A program made the translations under genes and the position numbers. The notes under the pieces are model-generated. The model did not search any database. It was not told where the DNA came from and worked only from the letters and a program-made list of their open reading frames with translations. A stretch of DNA of 64,000 nt from Ohtaekwangia sp. (GTDB lineage: Bacteria; Bacteroidota; Bacteroidia; Cytophagales; Cyclobacteriaceae): assembly GCA_021155195.1 (NCBI GenBank), contig JAJNPV010000017.1:310001-374000 (forward strand), in the 5' to 3' direction. Position 1 is the stretch's first letter. Each line of letters starts with the position of its first letter. Positions 43,908 through 51,547 of the stretch are shown here, piece after piece.

Positions 43908-44084
43908 TTAGGCCTGTGCTTTTTTACGAGCTGTTTTCTTTGGCTTAGCTTCTTCACCGGGTATTACTCTCTTTTTAGAAGCAACACGCTTTAATTGAGC
44001 CTTTATTTTAGACTTGTTTCTTGAAACACCAAAGGAACCTTTTTCGCGTTTACCTTTAGCTGTCTTTTTATCTCCTCTTCCCAT
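43908..44084 (-). CDS. Small ribosomal subunit protein bTHX family
   Basis: The 58-residue basic protein begins MGRGDKKTAKGKREKGSFG, the pattern of bTHX proteins (MGKGDKKTRKGKI). The rest is Lys/Arg-rich (KSKIKAQLKRVASKKRV and KPKKTARKKAQA) and would lie in rRNA of the 30S head. It is longer than the Thermus THX peptide but normal for Bacteroidota. Upstream is a good promoter, only about 20 bases from the ATG. Downstream the trp leader peptide begins after two bases. It is too short for many gene finders and easily missed. Confidence 0.85.
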   Translation of the reverse strand: MGRGDKKTAKGKREKGSFGVSRNKSKIKAQLKRVASKKRVIPGEEAKPKKTARKKAQA

Positions 44085-44105
44085 TTATATTTTAAAATTA
44101 ATAGG

Positions 44106-44137
44106 CAAGTATAGCAAAGGGTTTACTTTTCACCAAA
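44106..44137 (-). promoter_or_regulatory. Bacteroidota-type promoter of the thx-trp operon
   Basis: On the minus strand a TTTG (44137-44134) is followed after 20 bases by TATACTTG (44113-44106), seven of eight matches to the -7 consensus TAnnTTTG. Initiation near 44100 would give a very short leader before the thx ATG at 44084. No equally good promoter was seen inside thx before trpL. Confidence 0.6.
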
Positions 44138-44230
44138 TATTGTCAATCGCTTTCCTGTAAAAGATGATTTTCCCTTACCTTTAATAGAACAAAAAAAATC
44201 AAAACTGGTTAATAAGTAATACACTACTTT

Positions 44231-44698
44231 ATGAGCATCCGACCCGAATTGATCCAGACCTTGCGTAGCGCAGCTAGAAAGATAAATCAAAGTACAACTT
44301 ACCAATGGGGACATATGGGCTTATGTAATTGTGGCTTTCTGGCTCAGGAGATTACTAAATTAACCAAGGAAGAAATTCATAGACGAGCCATGGAACGGCA
44401 TGGGGATTGGACAGAACAACTCAATGATTATTGCCCCACCAGTGGCTTTCCCATGGATGACTTGATAACGGAGTTAATTGATTTCGGATTTACACGCGAA
44501 GAACTTCAGCATCTTGAAAAACTATCAAACCCCGAAGTTTTAAAATGGATTCCGCCCTCTGAGAGGAATCTTAAACACAATACAAAAAAAGATGTTGTTC
44601 GGTACCTAAACACATGGGCGCAAGCGCTGGAAGATCAATTACTGGCATCGATAAAGATCAGTGATTTGAATATTATTAAGCAAGAGATAACTGCTTAG
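44231..44698 (+). CDS. Conserved hypothetical protein (155 aa)
   Basis: No family is recognised. The protein is soluble, without signal peptide, and largely helical. A Gly/Cys segment MGLCNCGFLAQEITKL (residues about 30-45), a further DYCPTSGFPMDDLI (about 66-79), and a helical tail with IPPSERNLKHNTKKDVVRYLNTW are likely conserved elements. Three cysteines in these positions might bind a metal. It is divergent from the thx-trp promoter and followed after 13 bases by another small unknown gene. Start: ATG at 44231. Confidence 0.75.
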   Translation: MSIRPELIQTLRSAARKINQSTTYQWGHMGLCNCGFLAQEITKLTKEEIHRRAMERHGDWTEQLNDYCPTSGFPMDDLITELIDFGFTREELQHLEKLSNPEVLKWIPPSERNLKHNTKKDVVRYLNTWAQALEDQLLASIKISDLNIIKQEITA

Positions 44699-44711
44699 CC
44701 GGTGTAACTAA

Positions 44712-44948
44712 ATGGGAAAAGAAAACAACATCGTTCATCAATATTTCAAGAAAGAAACGGAGGAAGCAAAAATTCTGGTAAAGGTAAATCCCATTCATCT
44801 TAAAGGAACTGAGATATGGGTTGGCAAGAACGGATCTGAAATTCGTGATCTTGAATTTGATGGCGAAATTTTCGATGATTTGAAGGCCGATGGATTCATA
44901 GAAGTAAATGCCCTTGAATTCAACCTTTATTTATCGGGCCTGGTTTAA
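44712..44948 (+). CDS. Hypothetical protein (78 aa)
   Basis: A small acidic protein without recognised family, alternating beta-like segments (AKILVKVNPIHLKGTEIWVGKNG) with an acidic loop (RDLEFDGEIFDDLKADGF) and ending in a hydrophobic strand. No signal peptide or membrane helix. It starts 13 bases after the stop of the preceding unknown gene, so the two form a likely two-gene unit. Close to the SRP RNA gene. Confidence 0.65.
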   Translation: MGKENNIVHQYFKKETEEAKILVKVNPIHLKGTEIWVGKNGSEIRDLEFDGEIFDDLKADGFIEVNALEFNLYLSGLV

Positions 44949-44975
44949 GAATCCTTTCCATTCCAACAATTTTAT

Positions 44976-44983
44976 TAGTTTTG
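44976..44983 (+). promoter_or_regulatory. Putative -7 box of the SRP RNA gene
   Basis: TAGTTTTG fits TAnnTTTG fully and lies five bases before the base-paired 5' end of the SRP RNA, just where initiation at about 44988 would be expected. The -33 element is weak (TTTC). Confidence 0.5.
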
Positions 44984-44987
44984 CAGC

Positions 44988-45081
44988 GGCAAATCGGCAC
45001 GACCAGCTCCTGCTGAACTCCCCCAGGATCGGAAGGTAGCAAGGGTAGGCGGTTGTAGCGGTGCGATGTTCGGTTTGCCAC
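44988..45081 (+). ncRNA. ffs: Signal recognition particle RNA (small bacterial 4.5S type)
   Basis: The ends GGCAAATCG and CGGTTTGCC pair to close a long hairpin. The conserved apical part CCAGGATCGGAAGGTAGCA contains the GGAAGGTAGCA-type tip and symmetric loop bound by Ffh. The length of about 94 bases fits the small SRP RNA without Alu domain. Exact ends are estimated from pairing. It targets inner-membrane proteins to the translocon together with Ffh. A run of T and a separate hairpin follow. Confidence 0.9.
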
Positions 45082-45087
45082 TTTTTT

Positions 45088-45124
45088 AACCTTCTCCGAT
45101 CGAAACGAGGGAAGGTTTTTTAAT
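45088..45124 (+). terminator. Terminator downstream of the SRP RNA
   Basis: AACCTTC and GAAGGTT form a seven-base stem with a 16-base loop and are followed by a run of T. It stands six bases after the SRP RNA end and 37 bases before the next gene. Confidence 0.75.
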
Positions 45125-45160
45125 TTTTTGAGTTAGTTTTACAATCATAAACCACTTTCT

Positions 45161-45817
45161 ATGCAGTTTTTCATCGATACCGCCAACCTGAACGAAATAA
45201 AAGAAGCTTATGATCTAGGTGTGTTGGATGGTGTAACCACCAATCCATCCCTGATGGCGAAAGAAGGAATCGCTGGAAAGGAAAAAGTATTCGCTCATTA
45301 CAAGGCCATTTGCAACATTGTAGATGCCAACGTGAGTGCCGAAGTCATTTCAACTGACTTTGCAGGAATTATTAAAGAGGGCAAAGAGCTGGCAAAAATT
45401 GATGACAAGATTGTGGTTAAAGTACCCATGATTAAAGAGGGTATTAAAGCCATCAAGCAATTTACCAGTGAGGGCATTCGTACTAATTGCACGTTAGTGT
45501 TTTCGGCAGGCCAGGCTATTCTTGCAGCTAAAGCCGGAGCGAGTTACCTCTCTCCTTTCATAGGCCGTTTAGATGATATTTCGCAGGACGGGTTAGATTT
45601 GATTGCTCAGATTCGGATGATCTATGATAACTACGGATTTGAAACTGAAATTCTGGCTGCGAGTGTACGCCACACCATGCACCTTATAAAATGTGCTGAG
45701 ATTGGAGCCGATGTTGTTACTTGCCCGCTCAATGTTATTACCGCTTTATTGAATCATCCATTAACCGATAGTGGCCTGGCAAAATTCCTGGCCGATCATA
45801 AAAAAGCGAATAGCTAA
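45161..45817 (+). CDS. fsa: Fructose-6-phosphate aldolase / transaldolase-like protein (FSA/TalC)
   Basis: The short transaldolase subfamily is identified by FFIDTANLNEIKEAYDLGVLDGVTTNPSL, KIVVKVPMIKEGIKAI (with the Schiff-base lysine), TNCTLVFSAGQAILAAKAGA and FIGRLDDIS. The length of 218 residues suits the decameric FSA/TalC group. It may act as transaldolase in the pentose phosphate pathway of Bacteroidota or as fructose-6-phosphate aldolase; sequence alone does not settle this. It lies four bases before ftsE. Confidence 0.9.
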   Translation: MQFFIDTANLNEIKEAYDLGVLDGVTTNPSLMAKEGIAGKEKVFAHYKAICNIVDANVSAEVISTDFAGIIKEGKELAKIDDKIVVKVPMIKEGIKAIKQFTSEGIRTNCTLVFSAGQAILAAKAGASYLSPFIGRLDDISQDGLDLIAQIRMIYDNYGFETEILAASVRHTMHLIKCAEIGADVVTCPLNVITALLNHPLTDSGLAKFLADHKKANS

Positions 45818-45820
45818 CTG

Positions 45821-46540
45821 ATGAGCATCTTCTCGTCCGATCCCGTTGTTCGAGTTAAGGAAGCCAGCATCTTTCAGGATCATAATACCGTGCTGGGTGA
45901 CATTAGCTTTGATATCGAGAAGGGTGAGTTTGTATTTCTCATCGGCCGCACAGGATCAGGGAAATCATCATTATTAAAAACATTGTATGCAGACCTCCCT
46001 CTGCGATTAGGGGATATTAGCGTTGCCGGAATTTCGATTCGTGAAATTAAAAACAATGAAGTTCCATTACTGAGGCGAAAAATAGGAATCATCTTCCAGG
46101 ATTTTCAACTCTTCTCCGATCGCACAGTAGGTGATAATCTAACCTTCGTGATGAAAGCTACCGGCTGGAAAGACGGAGCCAAAATGAAGAACCGTTTAGC
46201 GGAAGTACTCATGCAGGTGGGCTTAGGATCGGTAGAGAAAAAAATGCCACATCAATTATCAGGTGGTGAGCAGCAACGTGTGGTGATTGCACGAGCATTG
46301 ATCAATGAGCCATTGATCTTAATTGCCGATGAACCTACCGGTAATTTAGATCCCGAAGTATCCAGTGGAATTTTAAAAATATTTCAGCAAATAAACAGAA
46401 GCGGAACGGCTGTGCTTATGGCTACCCACAGCTATGGATTGATAAAGAAGTTTCCAGCCCGTGTGATTAAATGCGAGGACGGGAAAATCTTTGATAGCAA
46501 CAAAGACAAGTTTGAACTGAAGAGCGAGAACGATTATTGA
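45821..46540 (+). CDS. ftsE: FtsE-like cell division ABC transporter ATP-binding protein
   Basis: The ABC domain shows Walker A IGRTGSGKSSLL (residues 41-52), the Q-loop IIFQDFQLFSDRTVGDNL, the signature QLSGGEQQRVVIARAL, Walker B LILIADEPTGNLDPE and the switch His in MATHSYG. The pattern and length match FtsE, which with FtsX activates cell-wall hydrolases at division. The FtsX gene is not adjacent. It is followed convergently by the anti-sigma gene with a two-base gap. Confidence 0.88.
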   Translation: MSIFSSDPVVRVKEASIFQDHNTVLGDISFDIEKGEFVFLIGRTGSGKSSLLKTLYADLPLRLGDISVAGISIREIKNNEVPLLRRKIGIIFQDFQLFSDRTVGDNLTFVMKATGWKDGAKMKNRLAEVLMQVGLGSVEKKMPHQLSGGEQQRVVIARALINEPLILIADEPTGNLDPEVSSGILKIFQQINRSGTAVLMATHSYGLIKKFPARVIKCEDGKIFDSNKDKFELKSENDY

Positions 46541-46542
46541 CC

Positions 46543-47073
46543 TTACACAGAAGTTTCTTTCTCCTGATTTTCCGCTTTCTTCCTGCTATCTTCAATATTT
46601 TTAATCTGCTGATTCAGTAAATCCATCCGTACTAAAAAATTAAGAATCAAGGCATCCTTAACCTTCTCGGTGGGATTAATCTTCATCTGTTCTTTCAACA
46701 CAAGATACATAGCCTCCAGCTTTTCGAGGTCTTGCGTAAACTTATCAGGATCATTAAAGTTTTGAATGTGATTGATCAACTCTACTTTTTCTTGTATTTG
46801 TTCACTGTAAAAACTCTCTAAATCAGAAAACTCGCCTTGTAGTTGGGCGGATTCACGACTTGGTGTTTTAGCAACGTTTTTGGTTGCGAATAAATAAACC
46901 GAAAGTCCAAGGAATAACATCGCGGCAACGCGCCAGATCATCGTGTTATTCCATAATGAAATTTGCCTGCCTGGTAAATTTGCATTAATCCGCTCCCACA
47001 AATTTTCTGATGGCTCGCGATTGTCAAATGCTGATCGGTTTTCGTCAACAAACTTTTTAAGTGAATCTTTCAT
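46543..47073 (-). CDS. Probable membrane-bound anti-sigma factor
   Basis: One central membrane helix (about residues 46-63, IWRVAAMLFLGLSVYLFA) separates a short cytoplasmic N-terminal part with SENLWERINANLP from a periplasmic, coiled-coil-rich part. It directly follows an ECF sigma factor gene by two bases. Size, topology and position fit an anti-sigma factor that holds the sigma factor until a signal arrives. The typical ZAS zinc motif is missing, so it belongs to another class; the signal is unknown. Confidence 0.72.
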   Translation of the reverse strand: MKDSLKKFVDENRSAFDNREPSENLWERINANLPGRQISLWNNTMIWRVAAMLFLGLSVYLFATKNVAKTPSRESAQLQGEFSDLESFYSEQIQEKVELINHIQNFNDPDKFTQDLEKLEAMYLVLKEQMKINPTEKVKDALILNFLVRMDLLNQQIKNIEDSRKKAENQEKETSV

Positions 47074-47075
47074 AA

Positions 47076-47621
47076 TTATCCTTCCTCCAAAAGTTCCTTT
47101 AATTTCTTTTTCGCCCTATTAAACTGCGATTTTGAGGTAGATTCTGTTATTCGCAAAATCTCAGCAATCTCGCCATGATCATATCCTTCCATAAGATACA
47201 ACGAAAGCACGGAACGATATCCGTCCGGCAATCTCTCTATCGCATCTCGCACTTTTTCAACCGTAAATGGAAAGCCGTCCAACACATCAATCTCCTCTTC
47301 TTCCTTTACATCAAACGTTTCGTCTTCAGGCATCCGATCCAACTTTCGCTTATGAAGTTGATTTATGGCTTTATTGATAACAATTCGTTTTAGCCACGCA
47401 CCAAATGTTGAATCGCCCCGATAGTTATCCAAACTATTAAATGCACTGATGAACGCCTCTTGCAGCACATCCTCGGCTTCATCCTGATCATTAACGATCC
47501 GGTAGCCGATATTATACATGCTACGACAATAAAGTTTGTAAAGCCGCTGATACGCAATCCGATCACCCTGCCGGCAGCGGTCAATCAAATCGTGATGGAT
47601 ATGTACTGCCGGGGCTTCCAA
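47076..47621 (-). CDS. ECF-type RNA polymerase sigma factor
   Basis: Region 2 is clear (IAYQRLYKLYCRSMYNIGYRIVNDQDEAEDVLQEAFISAF, with the -10 reading helix) and region 4 has RLPDGYRSVLSLYLMEGYDHGEIAEILRITESTSKSQFNRAKKKL. An acidic linker of Glu and Asp lies between. The start is TTG at 47621 because no ATG is in frame and a stop is three codons upstream. It likely directs transcription of surface or stress genes and is paired with the downstream anti-sigma gene. Confidence 0.93.
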   Translation of the reverse strand: MEAPAVHIHHDLIDRCRQGDRIAYQRLYKLYCRSMYNIGYRIVNDQDEAEDVLQEAFISAFNSLDNYRGDSTFGAWLKRIVINKAINQLHKRKLDRMPEDETFDVKEEEEIDVLDGFPFTVEKVRDAIERLPDGYRSVLSLYLMEGYDHGEIAEILRITESTSKSQFNRAKKKLKELLEEG

Positions 47622-47671
47622 GCCTAATTATCTAAACCCAAAGACAGACCAACCTTGTAAAAGGTTGCACG

Positions 47672-48430
47672 CTATTTTACCTTGGCCAAATTCTGTTTAG
47701 CCAGTACAAAATCTGGGGAAATGGCGAGTGCCTCTTCATATAACTTTTTAGCAGCTGCTTTATCACCTAAATGTTCCTGAACAGCCAAACCTTTTAAGTT
47801 TAGAACAGCAACTTTCATAGGATATTCTTTCTGCTTATTCTCTACATCGTTAAATACAACCTTAGTAGCATCAATATCTTTATTGGCGAGCAAAATGTCG
47901 ATAGAGGTTAAGCACTCAGCAAAGCGCTTTAGATCATACTGAAGAAAAGCCATTTTATAAAGCGTTGTAATGTTATTGCTCAACAAATACAGGCTCTCAT
48001 AATTTTGAAGTGACCGATCGGGCACACCCATATATTCATATCCCACTGCTGAGATCTCAAGTGCTGCGGCATTTTTCGGATTTCGAGCCAACAACTGTTG
48101 AGAGACTAAAACGGATGATGCATACTCACGATTTTCATAATAGTAGTAGGCCAGATTAAAAATCAAAGAATCGTTTTGAGGATTTTCAATAATCAAATCA
48201 TACAGCGCATCCTTGGCAACTACATTATCATTCCAACGCAAGGCAGTTACATATTTTTTATAGAAATGTTCTGTCAATGGATTGATCATGGCTTTGGCAG
48301 GTTCCTGAGGTTTTACATCAGGCTCTGCCGTTGCTGGTTTAGCAGGTTCTGTCTTAACAGGTTTTTTAGTTTGCGCTGTTGCAACCGAAACGATCAAGCT
48401 GCTTATCAAGAAAATTACACTTACTTTCAT
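47672..48430 (-). CDS. Periplasmic TPR-repeat protein
   Basis: A signal peptide (VSVIFLISSLIVSVATAQ) is followed by a Pro/Lys-rich stretch (residues 20-45) and TPR repeats (LIENPQNDSLIFNLAYYYYENREYASSVLV, LLARNPKNAAALEISAVGYEYMGVPDRSLQ, KKLYEEALAISPDFVLAKQNLAKVK). It should be a protein-binding scaffold in the periplasm. The cca gene ends four bases before its ATG, so the two are cotranscribed. No enzymatic motif is present. Confidence 0.85.
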   Translation of the reverse strand: MKVSVIFLISSLIVSVATAQTKKPVKTEPAKPATAEPDVKPQEPAKAMINPLTEHFYKKYVTALRWNDNVVAKDALYDLIIENPQNDSLIFNLAYYYYENREYASSVLVSQQLLARNPKNAAALEISAVGYEYMGVPDRSLQNYESLYLLSNNITTLYKMAFLQYDLKRFAECLTSIDILLANKDIDATKVVFNDVENKQKEYPMKVAVLNLKGLAVQEHLGDKAAAKKLYEEALAISPDFVLAKQNLAKVK

Positions 48431-48434
48431 TGGT

Positions 48435-49862
48435 CTATTTTTTCAAGTTTACTTCGTTGTTTATCAATCCTTTTTTCTCTGCAATCTTCATTAATAATTC
48501 ATGTGCCTCCTGGCGATCGTTGCGAATAACTCCTTCCAGAATCGCTTCTTTAATTTCTTCCTTAATTTCTCCAATTATCGGGCCAGCCGAAAGTTGGAAG
48601 AGTTTAATGATCTCGTCACCGGTAATAGGCGGCTGAAAATTCCGCACTTTATCCCGTTCTTCCAAATCAATCATCTTCTTCTCAACCTCATCAAAATTGC
48701 GCAGGAACCGAGCTACCTTATCATTATTCTTTGAGGTAATATCAGCCCGGCAAAGTTTCATAAGTGCCTCCACATCATCACCCGCCTCAAAAAGCAATCT
48801 GCGAATTGCAGAGTCAGAAACTTCCTTCACCAGGGAAATAGGGCGTAAGTGTAAGCGAACCAGCTTCTGCACAAAGAGCATTTTTTCATTCATCGGCAAC
48901 TTAAGCCTTCGGAAAATTCCAGGAGTCATGCGGGCACCTTTGTCTTCGTGACCGTGAAACGTCCACCCGACCGATTTATCAAATCGTTTGGTAGCCGGTT
49001 TAGCAATATCATGAAGTATAGCCGCCCAACGCAACCACAAATCATCCGATACTCTCGAAACATTATCCAACACCTGCAGCGTGTGAAAAAAATTATCCTT
49101 GTGTGCTTTGTTGTCAACATTTTCAACACCATGTAAAGCAACCATTTCAGGAAAAAACTTCGCTAACAATCCACTTTGAAACAGAAGTTTAAATCCATAC
49201 GAAGGTACGGGCGACAAGATGATTTTGTTTAGCTCAACAATGATGCGTTCCATCGAAACAATTGATAAGCGATCTGCATTGTTAGTAATTGCTTCAAAAG
49301 TATCGGCTTCAATATCAAAGTTTAGTTGCGATGCAAACCTGATGGCACGCATCATCCGGAGCGGATCGTCAGAAAATGTAATGGCAGGATCGAGCGGAGT
49401 TTTGATTAGTTTTTCCTCCAGATGTTTTACACCCCCAAAAGGATCAACCAAGGCACCAAAATTTTCCTTCTCCAAACGGATTGCCATCGCATTGATGGTA
49501 AAATCCCTGCGCAGTTGATCTTCCTCTAATGTTCCATCTTCTACTAACGGCTTGCGCGAATCTTCACGATACGATTCCTTTCTTGCGCCCACAAATTCCA
49601 ACTCCCGATCGCCAAGCTTAATCATGGCCGTACCAAACGTTTTGAACACGGTCACTTGCAAGCCACCTAAATCCTTAGCCACTTGTTGTGCTAACTTGAT
49701 ACCACTGCCCAGGCATACAAAATCAAGATCTTTATTAGGGCGATCCAGAATAAGATCGCGCACATAGCCACCCACCACAAAGGTGGGTAAGCCGAGTTTG
49801 CCTCCTGCCTCTGAAATAGTTTTGAAAATGCTATCCTTCTCTAAATGTGCCCTAAAATCCAT
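48435..49862 (-). CDS. cca: tRNA CCA-nucleotidyltransferase with HD domain
   Basis: The head domain has GGYVRDLILDRPNKDLDFVCLGSG with the metal-binding DxD, and RRDFTINAMAIRL. The neck and body region shows LRMMRAIRFASQLNF, typical of class II nucleotidyltransferases. An HD phosphohydrolase domain follows (WAAILHDIAKPATKRF). It completes or repairs the 3' CCA of tRNA; none of the three tRNAs in the window encodes CCA. The 475-residue length fits the HD-containing type found in Bacteroidota. Start: ATG at 49862. Confidence 0.93.
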   Translation of the reverse strand: MDFRAHLEKDSIFKTISEAGGKLGLPTFVVGGYVRDLILDRPNKDLDFVCLGSGIKLAQQVAKDLGGLQVTVFKTFGTAMIKLGDRELEFVGARKESYREDSRKPLVEDGTLEEDQLRRDFTINAMAIRLEKENFGALVDPFGGVKHLEEKLIKTPLDPAITFSDDPLRMMRAIRFASQLNFDIEADTFEAITNNADRLSIVSMERIIVELNKIILSPVPSYGFKLLFQSGLLAKFFPEMVALHGVENVDNKAHKDNFFHTLQVLDNVSRVSDDLWLRWAAILHDIAKPATKRFDKSVGWTFHGHEDKGARMTPGIFRRLKLPMNEKMLFVQKLVRLHLRPISLVKEVSDSAIRRLLFEAGDDVEALMKLCRADITSKNNDKVARFLRNFDEVEKKMIDLEERDKVRNFQPPITGDEIIKLFQLSAGPIIGEIKEEIKEAILEGVIRNDRQEAHELLMKIAEKKGLINNEVNLKK

Positions 49863-49995
49863 CTTTAAGCCTCAAAAATGGGAACAAAGGTAAGAAGGAA
49901 ATCAAGAATAAGGCGTAAAATATCATCGAGATCACCGCCACGTTCTATACCAATAATAAATCTAAACCATATCTTCTCTTATGTGTTATTAAAGT

Positions 49996-50169
49996 ATGTT
50001 CTCATTCCTAAAATCAGACCCAGTTAAAAAGCTTGAAACCAAGCGCAATAAATTGTTAAAAGAAGCCATGCACATTCAACGCTCTGGCGACTTGAAACTT
50101 TTTGCGCAGAAAATGGTAGCCATTGATCAACTCGAAAAAGAAATTGAAGCCTTACAAGCAGGAAAATAG
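49996..50169 (+). CDS. DUF6435-like small protein (57 aa)
   Basis: The frame from ATG 49996 to TAG gives MFSFLKSDPVKKLETKRNKL and continues as an amphipathic helix with AMHIQRSGDLKLFAQKMVAIDQLEKEI. The start MFSFLKxxPxKKL is the pattern of the DUF6435 family of small Bacteroidota and gammaproteobacterial proteins, function unknown. It overlaps or abuts the start of the photolyase gene, which suggests coupling with light-repair genes. Confidence 0.7.
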   Translation: MFSFLKSDPVKKLETKRNKLLKEAMHIQRSGDLKLFAQKMVAIDQLEKEIEALQAGK

Positions 50170-51469
50170 TTCGATCATAGATTCCTCCACCACGGTGTTT
50201 TGGTTTAGGAGGGATTTGAGGCTGCAAGACAATGCCGGGCTCTACCATGCTTTGAAAGAAAACGAAAGTGTGGTTCCAATTTTTATTTTCGATACTACCA
50301 TACTCGATAAACTCGAAGATAAAGCCGACCGCAGGGTAGAATTTATTCATCAGTCGCTTGTACTTATACAAAAGCAACTCATTGAATTAGGTAGCTCGCT
50401 CCTGGTCTTTCATGGCGATCCTGTGGCGGTTTTTAAATCGCTGCAACCAAAAGCCGTTTACACCAACCACGACTATGAACCGTATGCGCTTTCGCGCGAT
50501 GAGCAAGTAAAAAATATCCTAGCTAGAAAGGGTGCAGAGTTTAAAACGTATAAAGATCAAGTCATCTTTGAAAAAGAAGAAGTAACTAAAGATGATGGCA
50601 AACCTTACACGGTGTTCACTCCTTACAGCAGGAAATGGAAGGCAAAGCTCAACGCTTTCTATTTAAAAAGTTACCCGACTGAAAAATACTTTTCTTCCTT
50701 TCGAAAAATAAAACCTGTAGCACCACCCTCATTGCAACAATTGGGTTTTGAAGAAGTTAATAAACCATTTCCGGAGCGTGTGATTAAACAGTCTGTGGTA
50801 GAACAATATGATAAGCAACGAAACTTTCCAGCCATTGCGGGCACAACCAAACTCAGTGTGCATTTGCGATTTGGTACGGTAAGCATTCGCAACCTTGCGC
50901 AGGTTGCAAAAAAGAAAAACGAAACGTGGTTGAATGAATTAATCTGGCGCGACTTCTATCACATGATTCTCTGGCATTTTCCGCACGTAGAGACAAAAGC
51001 ATTTAAACCCGCATACGATAACATTGAATGGCGCAACAACGAGCAAGAATTTAATGCCTGGTGCGAGGGCAGGACAGGTTATCCTATTGTGGATGCCGGT
51101 ATGCGCGAACTAAATGAAACAGGGTTTATGCATAATCGGGTGCGTATGATCGTGGCGAGTTTTCTTACCAAACATTTGCTTATTGATTGGCGTTGGGGCG
51201 AAGCCTACTTCGCTAAAAAATTATTAGACTTTGATCTGGCAGCCAACAATGGCGGCTGGCAATGGGCAGCCGGTTCGGGGTGCGATGCCGCTCCTTACTT
51301 TCGTGTATTTAATCCAGCACTTCAAACGGAAAAGTTTGATTCAAAATTAATCTATGTCAAAAAGTGGGTACCTGAAATGGATACAAAGGAATATCCAAAA
51401 CCTATTGTGGATCACACTTTAGCGCGCGAGCGTGTGTTAAATGGTTACAAAGAGGCGTTAGCAAAATAA
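50123..51469 (+). CDS. phrB: Class I deoxyribodipyrimidine photolyase (CPD photolyase)
   Basis: The photolyase domain begins VFWFRRDLRLQDNAGLYHAL, and the FAD domain includes TKLSVHLRFGTVSIR, LNELIWRDFYHMILWHFP, GYPIVDAGMRELNETGFMHNRVRMIVASFL and NNGGWQWAAGSGCDAAPYFRVFNP, the residues that hold FAD and the flipped dimer. It repairs cyclobutane pyrimidine dimers using blue light. No ATG is in frame near the N-terminus: starts are TTG at 50123 (given), TTG at 50144 or GTG at 50195, the last cutting into the first strand. The first two overlap the DUF6435 gene. Confidence 0.92.
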   Translation: MINSKKKLKPYKQENSSIIDSSTTVFWFRRDLRLQDNAGLYHALKENESVVPIFIFDTTILDKLEDKADRRVEFIHQSLVLIQKQLIELGSSLLVFHGDPVAVFKSLQPKAVYTNHDYEPYALSRDEQVKNILARKGAEFKTYKDQVIFEKEEVTKDDGKPYTVFTPYSRKWKAKLNAFYLKSYPTEKYFSSFRKIKPVAPPSLQQLGFEEVNKPFPERVIKQSVVEQYDKQRNFPAIAGTTKLSVHLRFGTVSIRNLAQVAKKKNETWLNELIWRDFYHMILWHFPHVETKAFKPAYDNIEWRNNEQEFNAWCEGRTGYPIVDAGMRELNETGFMHNRVRMIVASFLTKHLLIDWRWGEAYFAKKLLDFDLAANNGGWQWAAGSGCDAAPYFRVFNPALQTEKFDSKLIYVKKWVPEMDTKEYPKPIVDHTLARERVLNGYKEALAK

Positions 51470-51547
51470 GTTCATCCACGCACTATTGTTTATCTTTCAA
51501 TTGCGCTAATTCTCAAAACAAATTGACCTTTACAAGGTTATTAGTGC

